A stretch of DNA of 64,000 bases from Cyclobacterium lianum. GTDB taxonomy: Bacteria > Bacteroidota > Bacteroidia > Cytophagales > Cyclobacteriaceae. This document shows, piece by piece, positions 8,782-18,426 of the stretch. The position numbers were made by a program, and so were the translations under genes. The DNA lies in the NCBI RefSeq assembly GCF_900143075.1, contig NZ_FRCY01000008.1, forward strand, positions 82,294-146,293, read 5' to 3'. Numbering within the stretch: the stretch's first letter is position 1; each line of letters opens with the position of its first letter. The notes below the pieces were generated by a model, which saw nothing but the letters and a program-made list of their open reading frames with translations, was not told the DNA's origin and did no database searches.

Positions 8782-10302
8782 TCAATAATAGGGACCCTCT
8801 TCCATAATGACTGCGATATCAGGTTTGTGTTTCCGAAAAGCTTCGACAATTTCCTGTTTCAATGGGGTCCCAAAGAGATATACCTTTTTTAGATTTTGAT
8901 AAGACAGGAGATGCAGCAGATGCGCATCTTCCAACGGAGTAAACGACAGGTTTAATGTTTCCAGGTGTGGAAGATCTTTTAGATAGGGCAGGCCTTCTCC
9001 GGTGAGGGCAGTTTTCTGCAACACCAGCTCTCTAAGCTCGGTCATTTTTCCCAGATAAAACAGATCGTCATCTACAATATCAGTGGAGGCAAGGGAAACT
9101 TTAGAAAAGTACGGAAAGTATGCCGTATATGCCTTCAATTGCTCCGTGCCAAAGGGAGCTGGAGGGAATTTCATTTTCAGGCCAAAGTACTTGTTATTCA
9201 TTTGCTTGTCCGGCGCAATTGATACACCTTGCCCTGTTGCAATCGTCTCCAACGCTTGCTGTGCTGCCTCAAACGCAGCCTTATCTTCCAGTATTTTGTA
9301 TTGGGCGCGTAGTATCGCCGGCATCATTTGTTCCAGACTGGCTTGCATATTTGCATCGTCCACCTCTCCTTTTTTTACCTGAGGATCGGCGCCATTGGCT
9401 ATCCATAAGGCCAGAAGTTCATGCTCCTCTGCAGTTAGCCCCGGCTTGCCCTCGGGCGGCATGCGGTCATCATGTCCCTCAGGAAGTCTGACCCGGACCA
9501 TCAATTCACTTTCATCGGGATTGCCGGGTACCACGGCCTGCTTGCCACTTTTACCCTCAGACAGCAGGGCCTCATAGCTGTCCAGAAGCAGATCTCCTTT
9601 GGATTTGTTTTCATTATGGCAATTGACGCACTTGGATTCCAGGACTGTGGCCACAATATCTGCGTACAGCAGCATTTCTTCCGGATCTTTTTGTTCTATT
9701 TCAGCGGGAAAGATCCCCGCCAACGGTTCGGAGAGGTAATCTTCTCCATGGGTCAGGGATCCACCCATGTGGCTGGTATAGGCCAGTGATAAATTGGTCA
9801 GCGCCAGAAAGGAAAAAAAAACCGGTCCATTTGCCTTGTTTTTACTCTTTGCCCATTCGTATAGTAGGAAACAGACCGTAATAGCTCCTCCGGTAAGCAG
9901 GGCGCCGTAAAAGTGATTTCTGGCCAGGGCGCCGGAGTAGGCATCAGAAATATACAGCAGGTATCCCGCCAGTATAGCTACCAGCGTGAAAAATACGGTA
10001 CTGCCAAATAAGGATCTGATGATTATGGGTTTTTCGAATAGTGGATTGAGTCTCCCCAGAAGAACGAATGCAGTGGTGAGTAGGATAAGTACTATGGGGA
10101 AATGCAGGATTAACGGATGAAAGCGACCAAGAAAAACAAGCACGGCACTTTGCGTGGCAGTCTCAGCTGGCAGGAGCAACAATGTCAGATAAACGGCGAT
10201 AGGCAGGGATAGCAAGCCTGTTTTAGCAAATTTGCTTCGTCTCCGTGCCTGGCTGGGGGGATTGTATTCGTGCATAAATTTCCTGATAGCAGGAAGGATC
10301 AT
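8782..10302 (-). CDS. Membrane protein with DUF2231, planctomycete-type cytochrome c and leucine-rich repeats
   Basis: 506 residues in three parts. Residues ~20-170 hold several membrane helices, including RFHPLILHFPIVLILLT, typical of DUF2231. Residues ~225-310 are a PSCyt1-type cytochrome c domain with the haem motif CVNCH and the downstream MPPEGKPGLTAEE segment that supplies the methionine. Residues ~395-490 are leucine-rich repeats (LRELVLQKTALTGEG, LETLNLSFTPLEDA). It is probably anchored in the inner membrane with the haem in the periplasm, passing electrons for the neighbouring DUF1552/DUF1592 proteins. It lies 45 bases after the DUF1552 gene. The N-terminal residues before the first helix are basic. 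Confidence 0.85.
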   Translation of the reverse strand: MILPAIRKFMHEYNPPSQARRRSKFAKTGLLSLPIAVYLTLLLLPAETATQSAVLVFLGRFHPLILHFPIVLILLTTAFVLLGRLNPLFEKPIIIRSLFGSTVFFTLVAILAGYLLYISDAYSGALARNHFYGALLTGGAITVCFLLYEWAKSKNKANGPVFFSFLALTNLSLAYTSHMGGSLTHGEDYLSEPLAGIFPAEIEQKDPEEMLLYADIVATVLESKCVNCHNENKSKGDLLLDSYEALLSEGKSGKQAVVPGNPDESELMVRVRLPEGHDDRMPPEGKPGLTAEEHELLALWIANGADPQVKKGEVDDANMQASLEQMMPAILRAQYKILEDKAAFEAAQQALETIATGQGVSIAPDKQMNNKYFGLKMKFPPAPFGTEQLKAYTAYFPYFSKVSLASTDIVDDDLFYLGKMTELRELVLQKTALTGEGLPYLKDLPHLETLNLSFTPLEDAHLLHLLSYQNLKKVYLFGTPLKQEIVEAFRKHKPDIAVIMEEGPYY

Positions 10303-10347
10303 TCCTGAAAATAAGTGCTAAGAAAATAAGTAAGAAAACGGCAATAC

Positions 10348-11733
10348 TCAATTCATGATCGGATGCAATACTCCGGTACTATCCGCAAAATGATCTATTT
10401 CTATTCCCGCTGTCTGCATCCAGGAGGTGTACAGGTTGGCCAGTGGTGTATTTTCTTCAAAAATAAGGTTTTGACCGGATTTAATTTTACCGCCACCGTG
10501 GCCTCCCAGGATGACAGGCAGATCTCGGGGGGAGTGCCTGTTGCCATCCCTAAGCCCTGATGCAAACATGACCAATGAATTGTCCAGCAGCGTGCCGTCA
10601 CCCTCTTTGATAGATTTCAATTTATCCAGGAAGTAGGCATATTGTTCCAGATGCCACTTGGTAATTCGGTCATATTGCTCCATTTTATCGGGGTGGTTCA
10701 TATGGTGTGAGATGGAATGGTGGGCACCATTGACCCCGTCCAGAAAGGAAAAATTTCTGTTGCTTACCGAATTGCCAAACATAAAGGTAGCCACCCTGCT
10801 GGCATCGCTCCAGAGCGCCAGCGCCATGATGTCAAACATCAGCCTGGTTTTTTCTGTGACATCTACCCCTGCATACACCTCTACATACTCATCGATATTT
10901 TGATTTACCCGCACAAGTTCCTTTTGAATATCCGGGGTGATTTTACTTGCAAAATCCTTGATATTGGATTGGTTGTTGATTCTTTTTTCTATAGACCGTA
11001 TTGATTCCAGGTATTCTTCCAGTTTGTCCTGGTCGGATCGACCGAGGTTATTTTTGAGTGTCTTCGCATCTGAAAGTACAGCGTCCAGGATGCTGCTCTT
11101 GTGCGGGTTTTCTACTGCTTGCCTGCCAGGTACAAAGGATTTGAAAAGCCTGTCGAAGGCCAGCCGGGGGTCAATTTCCTTAGACAGCGGGGTAGTTGGG
11201 TTTTTCCAGGAGATACTGCTGGCGTACAGGCGGGTAAATCCCACATTGATGTCCACTCCGGTCTGGATTCGATCCAGGCCATATTCCAGAGAAGGAAAAA
11301 GGGTTTGATTTTTATAGTGGTTGGCAAGCAACTGATCTACTGAGATGCCACCGCTATTGATATTATCACCAGCTGTTTTTTGAATCGGCATGCAGGTAAG
11401 CAGATTTGCCGTTTTCGCATAATGCCCGTCTGCTCCCTGGAAAATGGCATTTTTGTTCATCAGTTGACCGAGCACCAGAATATCATCCTTCAAATGGCTC
11501 AGGGGAGCCAGCGTTGGCGAAAGCTGAAAGTTTCTGCCGCTACCTTCGGGCGTCCAGCGCCCGGGATGCACACCATTGGGCATAAACATAAAAGCAGACC
11601 GAAGGGGAAAGCCGTCTTTGCTGTAATTGTTCAGACTGAGGGGGGAGGCCATGGCTTCCAAAAATGGAAGTGCGATGGCAGCACCAACTCCCTTTAACAT
11701 TTTTCTTCTCGAAATTTGCCACTTTTTATTCAT
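10348..11733 (-). CDS. DUF1552 domain-containing exported protein
   Basis: 461 residues. The N-terminus has a twin-arginine-type signal, SRRKMLKGVGAAIALPFLE, at about residues 8-26, so export would be by Tat in a folded state. The remainder matches the DUF1552 family along its length (YSKDGFPLRSAFMFMPNGVHPG, VMFASGLRDGNRHSPRDLPV near 400). DUF1552 and DUF1592 genes are regularly found as pairs in Planctomycetes and some Bacteroidota, and both occur here. The family is distantly related to the DUF1501/sulfatase-like phosphatase fold, but no reaction is established. It sits between the DUF1592 and the DUF2231/cytochrome genes in one transcription direction. Confidence 0.9.
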   Translation of the reverse strand: MNKKWQISRRKMLKGVGAAIALPFLEAMASPLSLNNYSKDGFPLRSAFMFMPNGVHPGRWTPEGSGRNFQLSPTLAPLSHLKDDILVLGQLMNKNAIFQGADGHYAKTANLLTCMPIQKTAGDNINSGGISVDQLLANHYKNQTLFPSLEYGLDRIQTGVDINVGFTRLYASSISWKNPTTPLSKEIDPRLAFDRLFKSFVPGRQAVENPHKSSILDAVLSDAKTLKNNLGRSDQDKLEEYLESIRSIEKRINNQSNIKDFASKITPDIQKELVRVNQNIDEYVEVYAGVDVTEKTRLMFDIMALALWSDASRVATFMFGNSVSNRNFSFLDGVNGAHHSISHHMNHPDKMEQYDRITKWHLEQYAYFLDKLKSIKEGDGTLLDNSLVMFASGLRDGNRHSPRDLPVILGGHGGGKIKSGQNLIFEENTPLANLYTSWMQTAGIEIDHFADSTGVLHPIMN

Positions 11734-11814
11734 GGATACTATCGTTTTTCTGATACCATTGGCATGCTGCGTTTGTCGTTGCGCAACCGGTCAAACCAGT
11801 GATCTTCAGCTAAT

Positions 11815-13782
11815 TTAATCTATTTCATTAACTTTTTTCTGAAAATCTTTTATTTTCATACGGAAAGGATAACTTTTTACCAGCTCAGCGATGAATAAAT
11901 CCGGGTTAAAGTCATTTTCCATTAGCACATCAGACAGCTCTCTGACGGCCATTTCGTCGGTGAAGGTAATGCTCCGCCCAATAGCGAAGGAAAGCGACTT
12001 TTGAGAAATATTTCTGGCAAATTTCTCTTTTTCTTCCAGTAGCAAGCGCTTCAATTCTGCTGGTCCTTCAAACGTTTCTCCAGTGGCCAGCACACCTGAA
12101 GGGTCTATGGGGACATTTCCATAGCTTTCTCTCCATTTGCCATCAGCCCCGAAGTTTTCCAGACCAAGTCCAAGAGGATCCATTTTTTCGTGGCAGGATT
12201 GGCAGGCTGGATCCGAACGGTGCCGTTCCAGCAGTGCCTTTAGTCCGAGGTCTTTGTGCAAGCCTTCGTCTTCCGGTAGCTCGGCCACATCCGGTGGCGG
12301 AGGTGGGGGAGAGGTACCCAGAATTTCTTCCAATACCCACTTGCCCCTCAATACAGGGCTGGTGCGCGTGGGAAGGGAGGTCACTGCCTGTACACTTCCC
12401 ATGCCCAGTAGCCCACCTCTTACAGGTGTGGCAAGGGCTACCTTTCTGAAATCCTCGCCTTCTACCCCGTCTATTCCATAATAACCCGCTAATTCTTCAT
12501 TCAAAAAGGAATAATTACTTGAAATCAGATCGAGAAAATTCTTCCTTTCGGTAAGCACATGGTGGAAGAAAGCGGTGGTTTCCCGGAACATGGCTTCCCT
12601 GATGTCCTGGGTGAACTGGGGAAACCGGGCCAGTTCAGCCAATGGAGCATTGGGGTCTTTCAGTTTGTTGATTCCCAGCCATTGGCTGACGAACGACTCA
12701 GAAAACCGAAGCGATTTTGGGTCTTCCAGCATCCTGCTGACCTGCTGCTCCAGCACGCCTTCGTCCTGAAGCTTTCCCTGAACGGCCAGTTGGAACAACT
12801 CATCGTCGGGCATGCTGCACCACAAGAAAAAGGACAGCCTGCTGGCGAGTTCAAAATCGCTTAACGGGACCGGGTCATTGACCACTGGCTCCTCTTCCAT
12901 TTTGTACAGAAAGGAAGGGGAAATCAAAATGGCTTTAAATACTTCGGCCACAGACTTGTTAAACCGTTGAGGATTGGGATCATCGGGCATGCTTTGGTAT
13001 ACTTTTTCAAAGAGCGCCATAAAGTTTTCCTTTTCCTCCACCTTGATCAATCTCCTGAAGGCCTTACCCGCAAAGGGGTAAATCACCGATTCTGCTGCAG
13101 CTTCAGGAGGATTTATGGGTTTGAAATCTGCACTAAATTTTGGCAGGAGCCAATTCAGAAAGCGTTGCCAGAGCTTTTGGTGGTATTGGATGGGTACCAG
13201 CTGCTGCCATTTTTCCGGATCTGCGTAGAGCTTCGTTACAATTTCTTCGGCGGCATCATAATACCTCTCCATCTTGAGCGGGGTAAAAAACAAGGAGCCT
13301 CCCTGATTGTCAAAACCACCACCGCCCGAACCGTCCGCAGGAAATCGGTTTGCGGCGTCATAGGAGATGCCGGTGAGGTCAAGCACGGTATAATGGTATT
13401 CTGTATGGCTTAATCTCCGGATGATAACTTTCCCGGGGGTCTTTTTTTCCAGCGACTTGATCAGGATGCCATTGATGCCATCGACCAATACATGGTAGTC
13501 TTCCTCGTTCAGGGAGGGTTTGTTAGAGGGCGGCATTTCCTTGGTCCTGACCATGTCTACTACTTTGAGCCAAAGTTGACCTTCTTTGATGATCCGGCCT
13601 TCTTCTTCGTAGCGTTCCAGGTTTACACCGCCCTTGGGATTGCCCACATTGTGGCAGTTATAACAATGTTTCCGGAGTACAGGGATGATGTCCTGGGTAT
13701 AGTCGAGGGTCTCCTGTGCCATCGTCGGATGGAGTGCAAATAAAGAAAAAAGGAGGAAGATACATGCTTTCATCGCAGGCAT
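11815..13782 (-). CDS. DUF1592 domain-containing multi-domain cytochrome protein
   Basis: 655 residues with a signal peptide (hydrophobic IFLLFSLFALHPTMA, cleaved near residue 22). Domains in order: planctomycete cytochrome c with haem motif CYNCH near residue 41, DUF1587 (~118-180), DUF1595 (~215-280), DUF1592 (~290-410), DUF1588 (~430-530), DUF1585 with a second haem-type motif CQSCH near 546 and the DPLGLGLENF segment. The proline run SPPPPPP near 500 is characteristic. It is likely periplasmic and, with the DUF1552 partner, may oxidise or process an unidentified substrate. It is the first gene of the minus-strand block. An in-frame ATG nine bases later (at 13773) is an equally possible start. 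Confidence 0.92.
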   Translation of the reverse strand: MPAMKACIFLLFSLFALHPTMAQETLDYTQDIIPVLRKHCYNCHNVGNPKGGVNLERYEEEGRIIKEGQLWLKVVDMVRTKEMPPSNKPSLNEEDYHVLVDGINGILIKSLEKKTPGKVIIRRLSHTEYHYTVLDLTGISYDAANRFPADGSGGGGFDNQGGSLFFTPLKMERYYDAAEEIVTKLYADPEKWQQLVPIQYHQKLWQRFLNWLLPKFSADFKPINPPEAAAESVIYPFAGKAFRRLIKVEEKENFMALFEKVYQSMPDDPNPQRFNKSVAEVFKAILISPSFLYKMEEEPVVNDPVPLSDFELASRLSFFLWCSMPDDELFQLAVQGKLQDEGVLEQQVSRMLEDPKSLRFSESFVSQWLGINKLKDPNAPLAELARFPQFTQDIREAMFRETTAFFHHVLTERKNFLDLISSNYSFLNEELAGYYGIDGVEGEDFRKVALATPVRGGLLGMGSVQAVTSLPTRTSPVLRGKWVLEEILGTSPPPPPPDVAELPEDEGLHKDLGLKALLERHRSDPACQSCHEKMDPLGLGLENFGADGKWRESYGNVPIDPSGVLATGETFEGPAELKRLLLEEKEKFARNISQKSLSFAIGRSITFTDEMAVRELSDVLMENDFNPDLFIAELVKSYPFRMKIKDFQKKVNEID

Positions 13783-13900
13783 ACAGGTTATTTGGTGTTA
13801 TTCTGTCAGAAGGAATGAAAGTAAAAGAAAAATTTCGGCTTTTGCAATAGCCTTTTGATGGATGGTGATCGGGATGCCCAAATGCGAGGCTGGGGGTACA

Positions 13901-13930
13901 ACAAAAAAAGGAAACCCTTAGGTCTCCTTT
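13901..13930 (-). terminator. Rho-independent terminator after sucD
   Basis: Read on the minus strand: AAAGGAGACC (13930-13921), loop of four, GGTTTCCTTT (13916-13907), a 10-bp stem with one G-U pair, continuing into T residues to 13903. It lies 45 bases downstream of the sucD stop codon. Confidence 0.82.
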
Positions 13931-13974
13931 CTCGTGTGAATTTATTTTACCCAATCGGCGGGGTTGTTTTTTTT

Positions 13975-14856
13975 TCAGGCATCCACGCCGAGCGCTTTGG
14001 CCATGACTTCTCCGATTTCGGCGGGAGACTCTGCTACATAGATGCCATTTTCTTTCATGATACGCATTTTCGCGATAGCGGTATCATCCTTACCACCAAT
14101 GATGGCGCCTGCATGGCCCATGCGACGGCCTGCCGGTGCAGTCTGCCCGGCAATAAAACCAACTACAGGCTTTTTATTTCCGTTTTCCTTGATCCATTTT
14201 GCCGCTTCAGCTTCGTAATTTCCGCCGATTTCACCGATCATGACGATGGCATCTGTCTCCGGATCCTCCATCAGCATTTGCACCGCCTCCCTGGTAGAAG
14301 TCCCGATGATGGGGTCACCACCGATGCCTATAGCAGTAGAAACACCCAGTCCAGCTTTGGTGATCTGGTCTGCCGCTTCATATGTAAGCGTTCCGGATTT
14401 GGACACCACACCTACTCTGCCGGGCTTGAACACAAACCCAGGCATGATGCCTACTTTTGCTTCGCCAGGAGTGATGACACCAGGGCAATTCGGACCGATC
14501 AATGTGGCTCCTTTTTGTTTGACGAAGGGTTTGGCCTTCATCATGTCCTTTACGGGTATACCTTCAGTTATGGTAATGATGGTCTTAATCCCGGCATCTG
14601 CTGCCTCCATGATGGCATCCGCTGCAAACGCCGGAGGTACAAAAATAATGGTGGTGTCCGCACCTTTGGACTTGACGGCATCTTCTACAGTATTGAATAC
14701 AGGCTTCCCAAGGTGGGTGGTACCTCCTTTACCCGGCGTAACGCCACCCACTACATTGGTGCCGTACTCTATCATCTGCTGGGCATGAAATGATCCCTCG
14801 GTGCCGGTAAAACCCTGAACAATTACTTTAGAATGTTTATTTACCATTACGCTCAT
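13975..14856 (-). CDS. sucD: Succinate-CoA ligase (ADP/GDP-forming) alpha subunit
   Basis: About 293 residues from the ATG at 14856; an ATG at 14847 is also possible. The reading frame stays open further upstream to 14934, but the promoter -7 element lies inside that extension, so it is not coding. The N-terminus binds CoA ([31 protein letters not shown] segment), GPNCPGVI is near residue 122, and the phosphorylated active-site histidine is in [10 protein letters not shown] near 244. The protein catalyses the ATP/GDP-forming step from succinyl-CoA to succinate in the TCA cycle with SucB/SucC. No beta-subunit gene is in the window, so sucC lies elsewhere; this gene is monocistronic with its own promoter and terminator. 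Confidence 0.96.
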   Translation of the reverse strand: MSVMVNKHSKVIVQGFTGTEGSFHAQQMIEYGTNVVGGVTPGKGGTTHLGKPVFNTVEDAVKSKGADTTIIFVPPAFAADAIMEAADAGIKTIITITEGIPVKDMMKAKPFVKQKGATLIGPNCPGVITPGEAKVGIMPGFVFKPGRVGVVSKSGTLTYEAADQITKAGLGVSTAIGIGGDPIIGTSTREAVQMLMEDPETDAIVMIGEIGGNYEAEAAKWIKENGNKKPVVGFIAGQTAPAGRRMGHAGAIIGGKDDTAIAKMRIMKENGIYVAESPAEIGEVMAKALGVDA

Positions 14857-14882
14857 ATATCTATAGTACATTAATTTCGCTA

Positions 14883-14912
14883 CAAAAATAGAAGATAAAG
14901 AGCGATCACAAA
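14883..14912 (-). promoter_or_regulatory. Promoter of sucD
   Basis: On the minus strand: TTTG (complement of 14909-14912), an 18-base spacer, and TATTTTTG (complement of 14883-14890), a perfect -7 consensus. It gives a leader of about 22-26 bases to the ATG at 14856 and excludes the longer open frame as coding. Confidence 0.7.
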
Positions 14913-14988
14913 AAGAAATGGCAAACAATATCAATTTAATTTAGAGTATTGATAACTTTTTATATTTTTAGGATCAGTTTGACACACC

Positions 14989-17900
14989 ATGAGAAGAACA
15001 TTCCTTTTATTTTTTCTATTGCTGTTCCAGGCTCTGGCCTGGGGTCAAACGTTCAAATTCAATAAACAAATCAAGGGCTTCGGCCGAATTCCCAACCAGA
15101 TTTATTCTATTGACCAGGATGAGCGGGGGTTTGTTTGGGTGGCCAGCAACAGAGGGGTGCAATATTCCGACGGGATCGCCTCTCTGCAATTGCCAGATAG
15201 TATCAAAGCAGCCTTTTCTACGCAACAGAAGATCCGTGTCGATGATGATGGTATGGTATGGGTTTATCAGACAGCAGGACAGCCAATGCTTTACCATTTC
15301 AATATGAAGTCCTGGCAGAAAGCCAATACCCTGCTGTCTGTGGTGGATACTGCAGCTGTTTTTGACGAAATCCACTTCTTTCCGCTGGGTAAATCAGAGA
15401 ATAAGCAGCTGTTTATGGTGCTGCCAAACCAGATTATCTACCAGAAGCATCCCTCCAAGGTGCCGGTAAACATAACTACCGATGGCCTGGGCGAGTATTA
15501 TTCTCATTTTGTGTCAGACACCGACACCCTGTTTTTGTTTCAGGAGGGGGTGTATCAATTGAAAAATGATGAACTTCGGCCCAAATCCCTTTCGATACAG
15601 CAGAATATCATGGATCCACTGGTGCAGATGGTTTATGCAGCCGAAGCAGACAGCTATTTTTTCCTGACCGAAAATGCCGTTTACGAAGGAGACCACTCGG
15701 GAAACCTGATTGATACAGTCAGGGCAGACTTCCGGCAGGAATCTATAGGACCTGAGGATTCGTATGACCTGTTTTTCAGGTTTGGCAAACTTTATTTCTA
15801 TTTTAATTCCCATTTGTTTCAATACAACCTGCAGACCAGGCGCGTTTTTGAACTTTCCGTCTATGATGATTTGAGAACCAATCAGATCAATACTGCGCTG
15901 GTAGACAGGGAGGGGATCATCTGGCTGGGTACCTTCCGTGGTCTGGCCAATTTGGCCAGTACGCGGTTTCAGAATTTTGACCAGAGCACAGGAATGGCGA
16001 GGTCCGACATATCCGCTACCATAAAGTTTGACCGGCGGAAATATCTGGCAGGTTTTGAAAACGGAATTCAGGTTTGGAATGGGGCCAGGGTGGTGAAAAC
16101 CTACTTCTTCAATGAGGATGAATTGCCTACCAGGCGGGACAGGGTCCTGAATTTCAGTCAGGACAAAAATGGCAATGTCTGGTTTTCTGCCTATGAAAAC
16201 GGCCTGGGATTTTTTGATGCCAACACCTATTCATATTCCTTATTTCCGCTTCCAGACAGTGAATTTGTAAGCTATGTCTGGGCCAATGGAGAGGAATTGC
16301 TTGTAGCGGGAAAGGAAAAAATCTACAGGGCCGTGCTGCCTGCGCCAGGAAGGAAACCACAAATGCATCCCGTAGACGTTGGATTTCCAGAAGACGAAGA
16401 TATCGGGTTTATCCGAAAAATTGGAAAACTGAAGAATGGAGACTGGATCGTTTTGGTAGCGGGAAGTCCCGTCTCTACCACAGAGGTAAAAGCATACGAA
16501 GGGCTGATCAAAGTGCAGGGCTACGATTTTCTCGAGAAAAATGATACAATATTTCTGGGTACCGAAAAAGGGTATTTTTCCTATTCAGATGGGAAGTTGG
16601 TTCCGGCAGAGTTATTGGGTCAGTCCATAACTCACCCTGTCTATGCCATCCTTCAGGACGAAAATGGATTCGTCTGGCTGGGAACCGATTCGGGAGTTAT
16701 CCTACATGAAAGGGACCGGCTTCGCGTTTTTGATGAAAACACGGGTTTGTTGGGCAATGATGTGGCACGGGGAGCACTGGTACAGGCAGATCGGGGAAGG
16801 GTTTTTATCGGTACTCAGAATGGCGTTTCGGTATACCATCCGGAGGAGGATCAGAATTTCCCCACCAGTCCCCTGGTAAGTCTGGACCGGGTGGCGGTGC
16901 TGGATGCAGAGCCGGTAGATACAGATTTTCTCACCGTCCCCTATCAATTAAACAATATTGTGTGCTCATTTAGTGCTGCGAGCTTTCTCAATTCACCCAG
17001 TTTACTGGTTTATTACAAGCTGGAGGGTTTTCATTCCGACTGGCAGAAAGTAGAAAATCCCAGGAGCAGTGATCTCTATTTCAACAATTTACCTCCCGGA
17101 ACCTACCGGCTGGCCATGAAGGCTTCTCTGGCAGGATATCCAGATTCGGAAACGGTGTATTCTACCGAGTTTCAAATTGATTACCCTTTTTATTTCCAAC
17201 TCTGGTTCATCCTATTGGTGATTTTATTTTTAATAGCCCTGGGGATTGGGATCAATTCCTTTTACAGACAGGCAAAACACCAGGGGGTGTTGAAGAACTC
17301 ACTCAACGAAAAAACCATAGAGATCGCAAATAGGGAAGACCGGTTTCGCAATGTATGGAACAGTTCACAAGATGGCTTGTTGCTCTCGGTAATGGGAGGA
17401 CAGGTATTGGCAGCCAATCCCAATTTGTGCAAAATGGCTTCTGTATCTGAAAAATCACTGCAAACCTATGGTTTGGGACATCTCTTTGCTGACCCTGATT
17501 ATTATATTACCATTCGTAATCAGATCAAAGGAGATTTACAAAATATTGATGCGAGTGGGTATACCTGCGAATTAAGCATGCCATTTCGTTCGGGTATATT
17601 GGAGGTAGAGTTATACATCACGAGAATGAAGGAAGACTACCATGGTAAGCCACTTTTTCTGAATGTATTCAGGGATATCTCCAGTAAGAAAGCTTACGAG
17701 CAGGGTTTGAAACTGGCCAAGGAAAAGGCAGAAGAGGTGAGCCAATTGAAAAGTAGCATCATTTCAAACATGAGCCATGAGATCAGAACACCGCTGAATG
17801 GTATTCTGGGTAGTACGGAACAATTGATTCAAAACAGAACTGGCGATGAGGAATTACAGGGTCATCTGGAGATCATCAGGGAAAGTGGGGAACGCCTGCT

Positions 17901-18420
17901 TCACACCATGACCAGCATACTGGACCTGTCACTTATTGAGTCTGATCGGGTAGATCTCTTTTTAGAAGACACCAACATCAATGATTTTATTTCAAAAATA
18001 TTGCTCAACCATAAATCTATCGGAATAAAAAAAGGTATCTTGGTGTCAACAAAATTTGCTACCAGGCCATTTATAGCAAAAGTAGAAAGACGATGTTTGG
18101 AAATAATTGTAAACAATATCGTAGGAAACTCCATAAAATATTCTGAGAAAGGAATGATCCAAATTTGGGTAGAGAAAGTGGGAAGTAATTTGAATTTGCA
18201 GGTTCAGGACCAGGGGGTGGGTATCAGTCAGGAATACCTGGTTAAATTGTTTTATCCCTTTGAGCAGGAAAGTAGAGGTTTTAGCCGTAAATTTGAGGGT
18301 TCCGGAATCGGTCTGGCCATCACCAGACATTTGGTGGACCGGCTGGGTGGGCATATAGAGGTAGAAAGTGAAAAGGGAAAAGGGACACTGGTAAAAATAT
18401 CCCTCCCCTTAGAACAGTAA
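14989..18420 (+). CDS. Two-component sensor histidine kinase with Reg_prop propellers and Y_Y_Y domain
   Basis: 1143 residues. A signal peptide (TFLLFFLLLFQALAWGQ) is followed by two-component-regulator propeller repeats across residues ~30-620, recognisable by GFVWVASNRGV, GIIWLGTFRGL, NVWFSAYENGL and GFVWLGTDSGV. A Y_Y_Y domain covers ~645-735, one membrane helix ~740-762 (LWFILLVILFLIALGIGI), a PAS domain ~785-900, then HisKA with the phospho-acceptor in SNMSHEIRTPL near 929, and an ATPase domain with DQGVGIS and GSGIGLAITRH. Unlike many Bacteroidota hybrids it has no receiver or AraC domain; the receiver is supplied by the next gene, six bases downstream. The periplasmic propeller would sense an unknown, possibly carbohydrate, ligand. 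Confidence 0.92.
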   Translation: MRRTFLLFFLLLFQALAWGQTFKFNKQIKGFGRIPNQIYSIDQDERGFVWVASNRGVQYSDGIASLQLPDSIKAAFSTQQKIRVDDDGMVWVYQTAGQPMLYHFNMKSWQKANTLLSVVDTAAVFDEIHFFPLGKSENKQLFMVLPNQIIYQKHPSKVPVNITTDGLGEYYSHFVSDTDTLFLFQEGVYQLKNDELRPKSLSIQQNIMDPLVQMVYAAEADSYFFLTENAVYEGDHSGNLIDTVRADFRQESIGPEDSYDLFFRFGKLYFYFNSHLFQYNLQTRRVFELSVYDDLRTNQINTALVDREGIIWLGTFRGLANLASTRFQNFDQSTGMARSDISATIKFDRRKYLAGFENGIQVWNGARVVKTYFFNEDELPTRRDRVLNFSQDKNGNVWFSAYENGLGFFDANTYSYSLFPLPDSEFVSYVWANGEELLVAGKEKIYRAVLPAPGRKPQMHPVDVGFPEDEDIGFIRKIGKLKNGDWIVLVAGSPVSTTEVKAYEGLIKVQGYDFLEKNDTIFLGTEKGYFSYSDGKLVPAELLGQSITHPVYAILQDENGFVWLGTDSGVILHERDRLRVFDENTGLLGNDVARGALVQADRGRVFIGTQNGVSVYHPEEDQNFPTSPLVSLDRVAVLDAEPVDTDFLTVPYQLNNIVCSFSAASFLNSPSLLVYYKLEGFHSDWQKVENPRSSDLYFNNLPPGTYRLAMKASLAGYPDSETVYSTEFQIDYPFYFQLWFILLVILFLIALGIGINSFYRQAKHQGVLKNSLNEKTIEIANREDRFRNVWNSSQDGLLLSVMGGQVLAANPNLCKMASVSEKSLQTYGLGHLFADPDYYITIRNQIKGDLQNIDASGYTCELSMPFRSGILEVELYITRMKEDYHGKPLFLNVFRDISSKKAYEQGLKLAKEKAEEVSQLKSSIISNMSHEIRTPLNGILGSTEQLIQNRTGDEELQGHLEIIRESGERLLHTMTSILDLSLIESDRVDLFLEDTNINDFISKILLNHKSIGIKKGILVSTKFATRPFIAKVERRCLEIIVNNIVGNSIKYSEKGMIQIWVEKVGSNLNLQVQDQGVGISQEYLVKLFYPFEQESRGFSRKFEGSGIGLAITRHLVDRLGGHIEVESEKGKGTLVKISLPLEQ

Positions 18421-18426
18421 GCCCAC

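Noticed and set aside
14857..14934. N-terminal extension of sucD
   Set aside because: It contains the promoter -7 element and does not match the family start.
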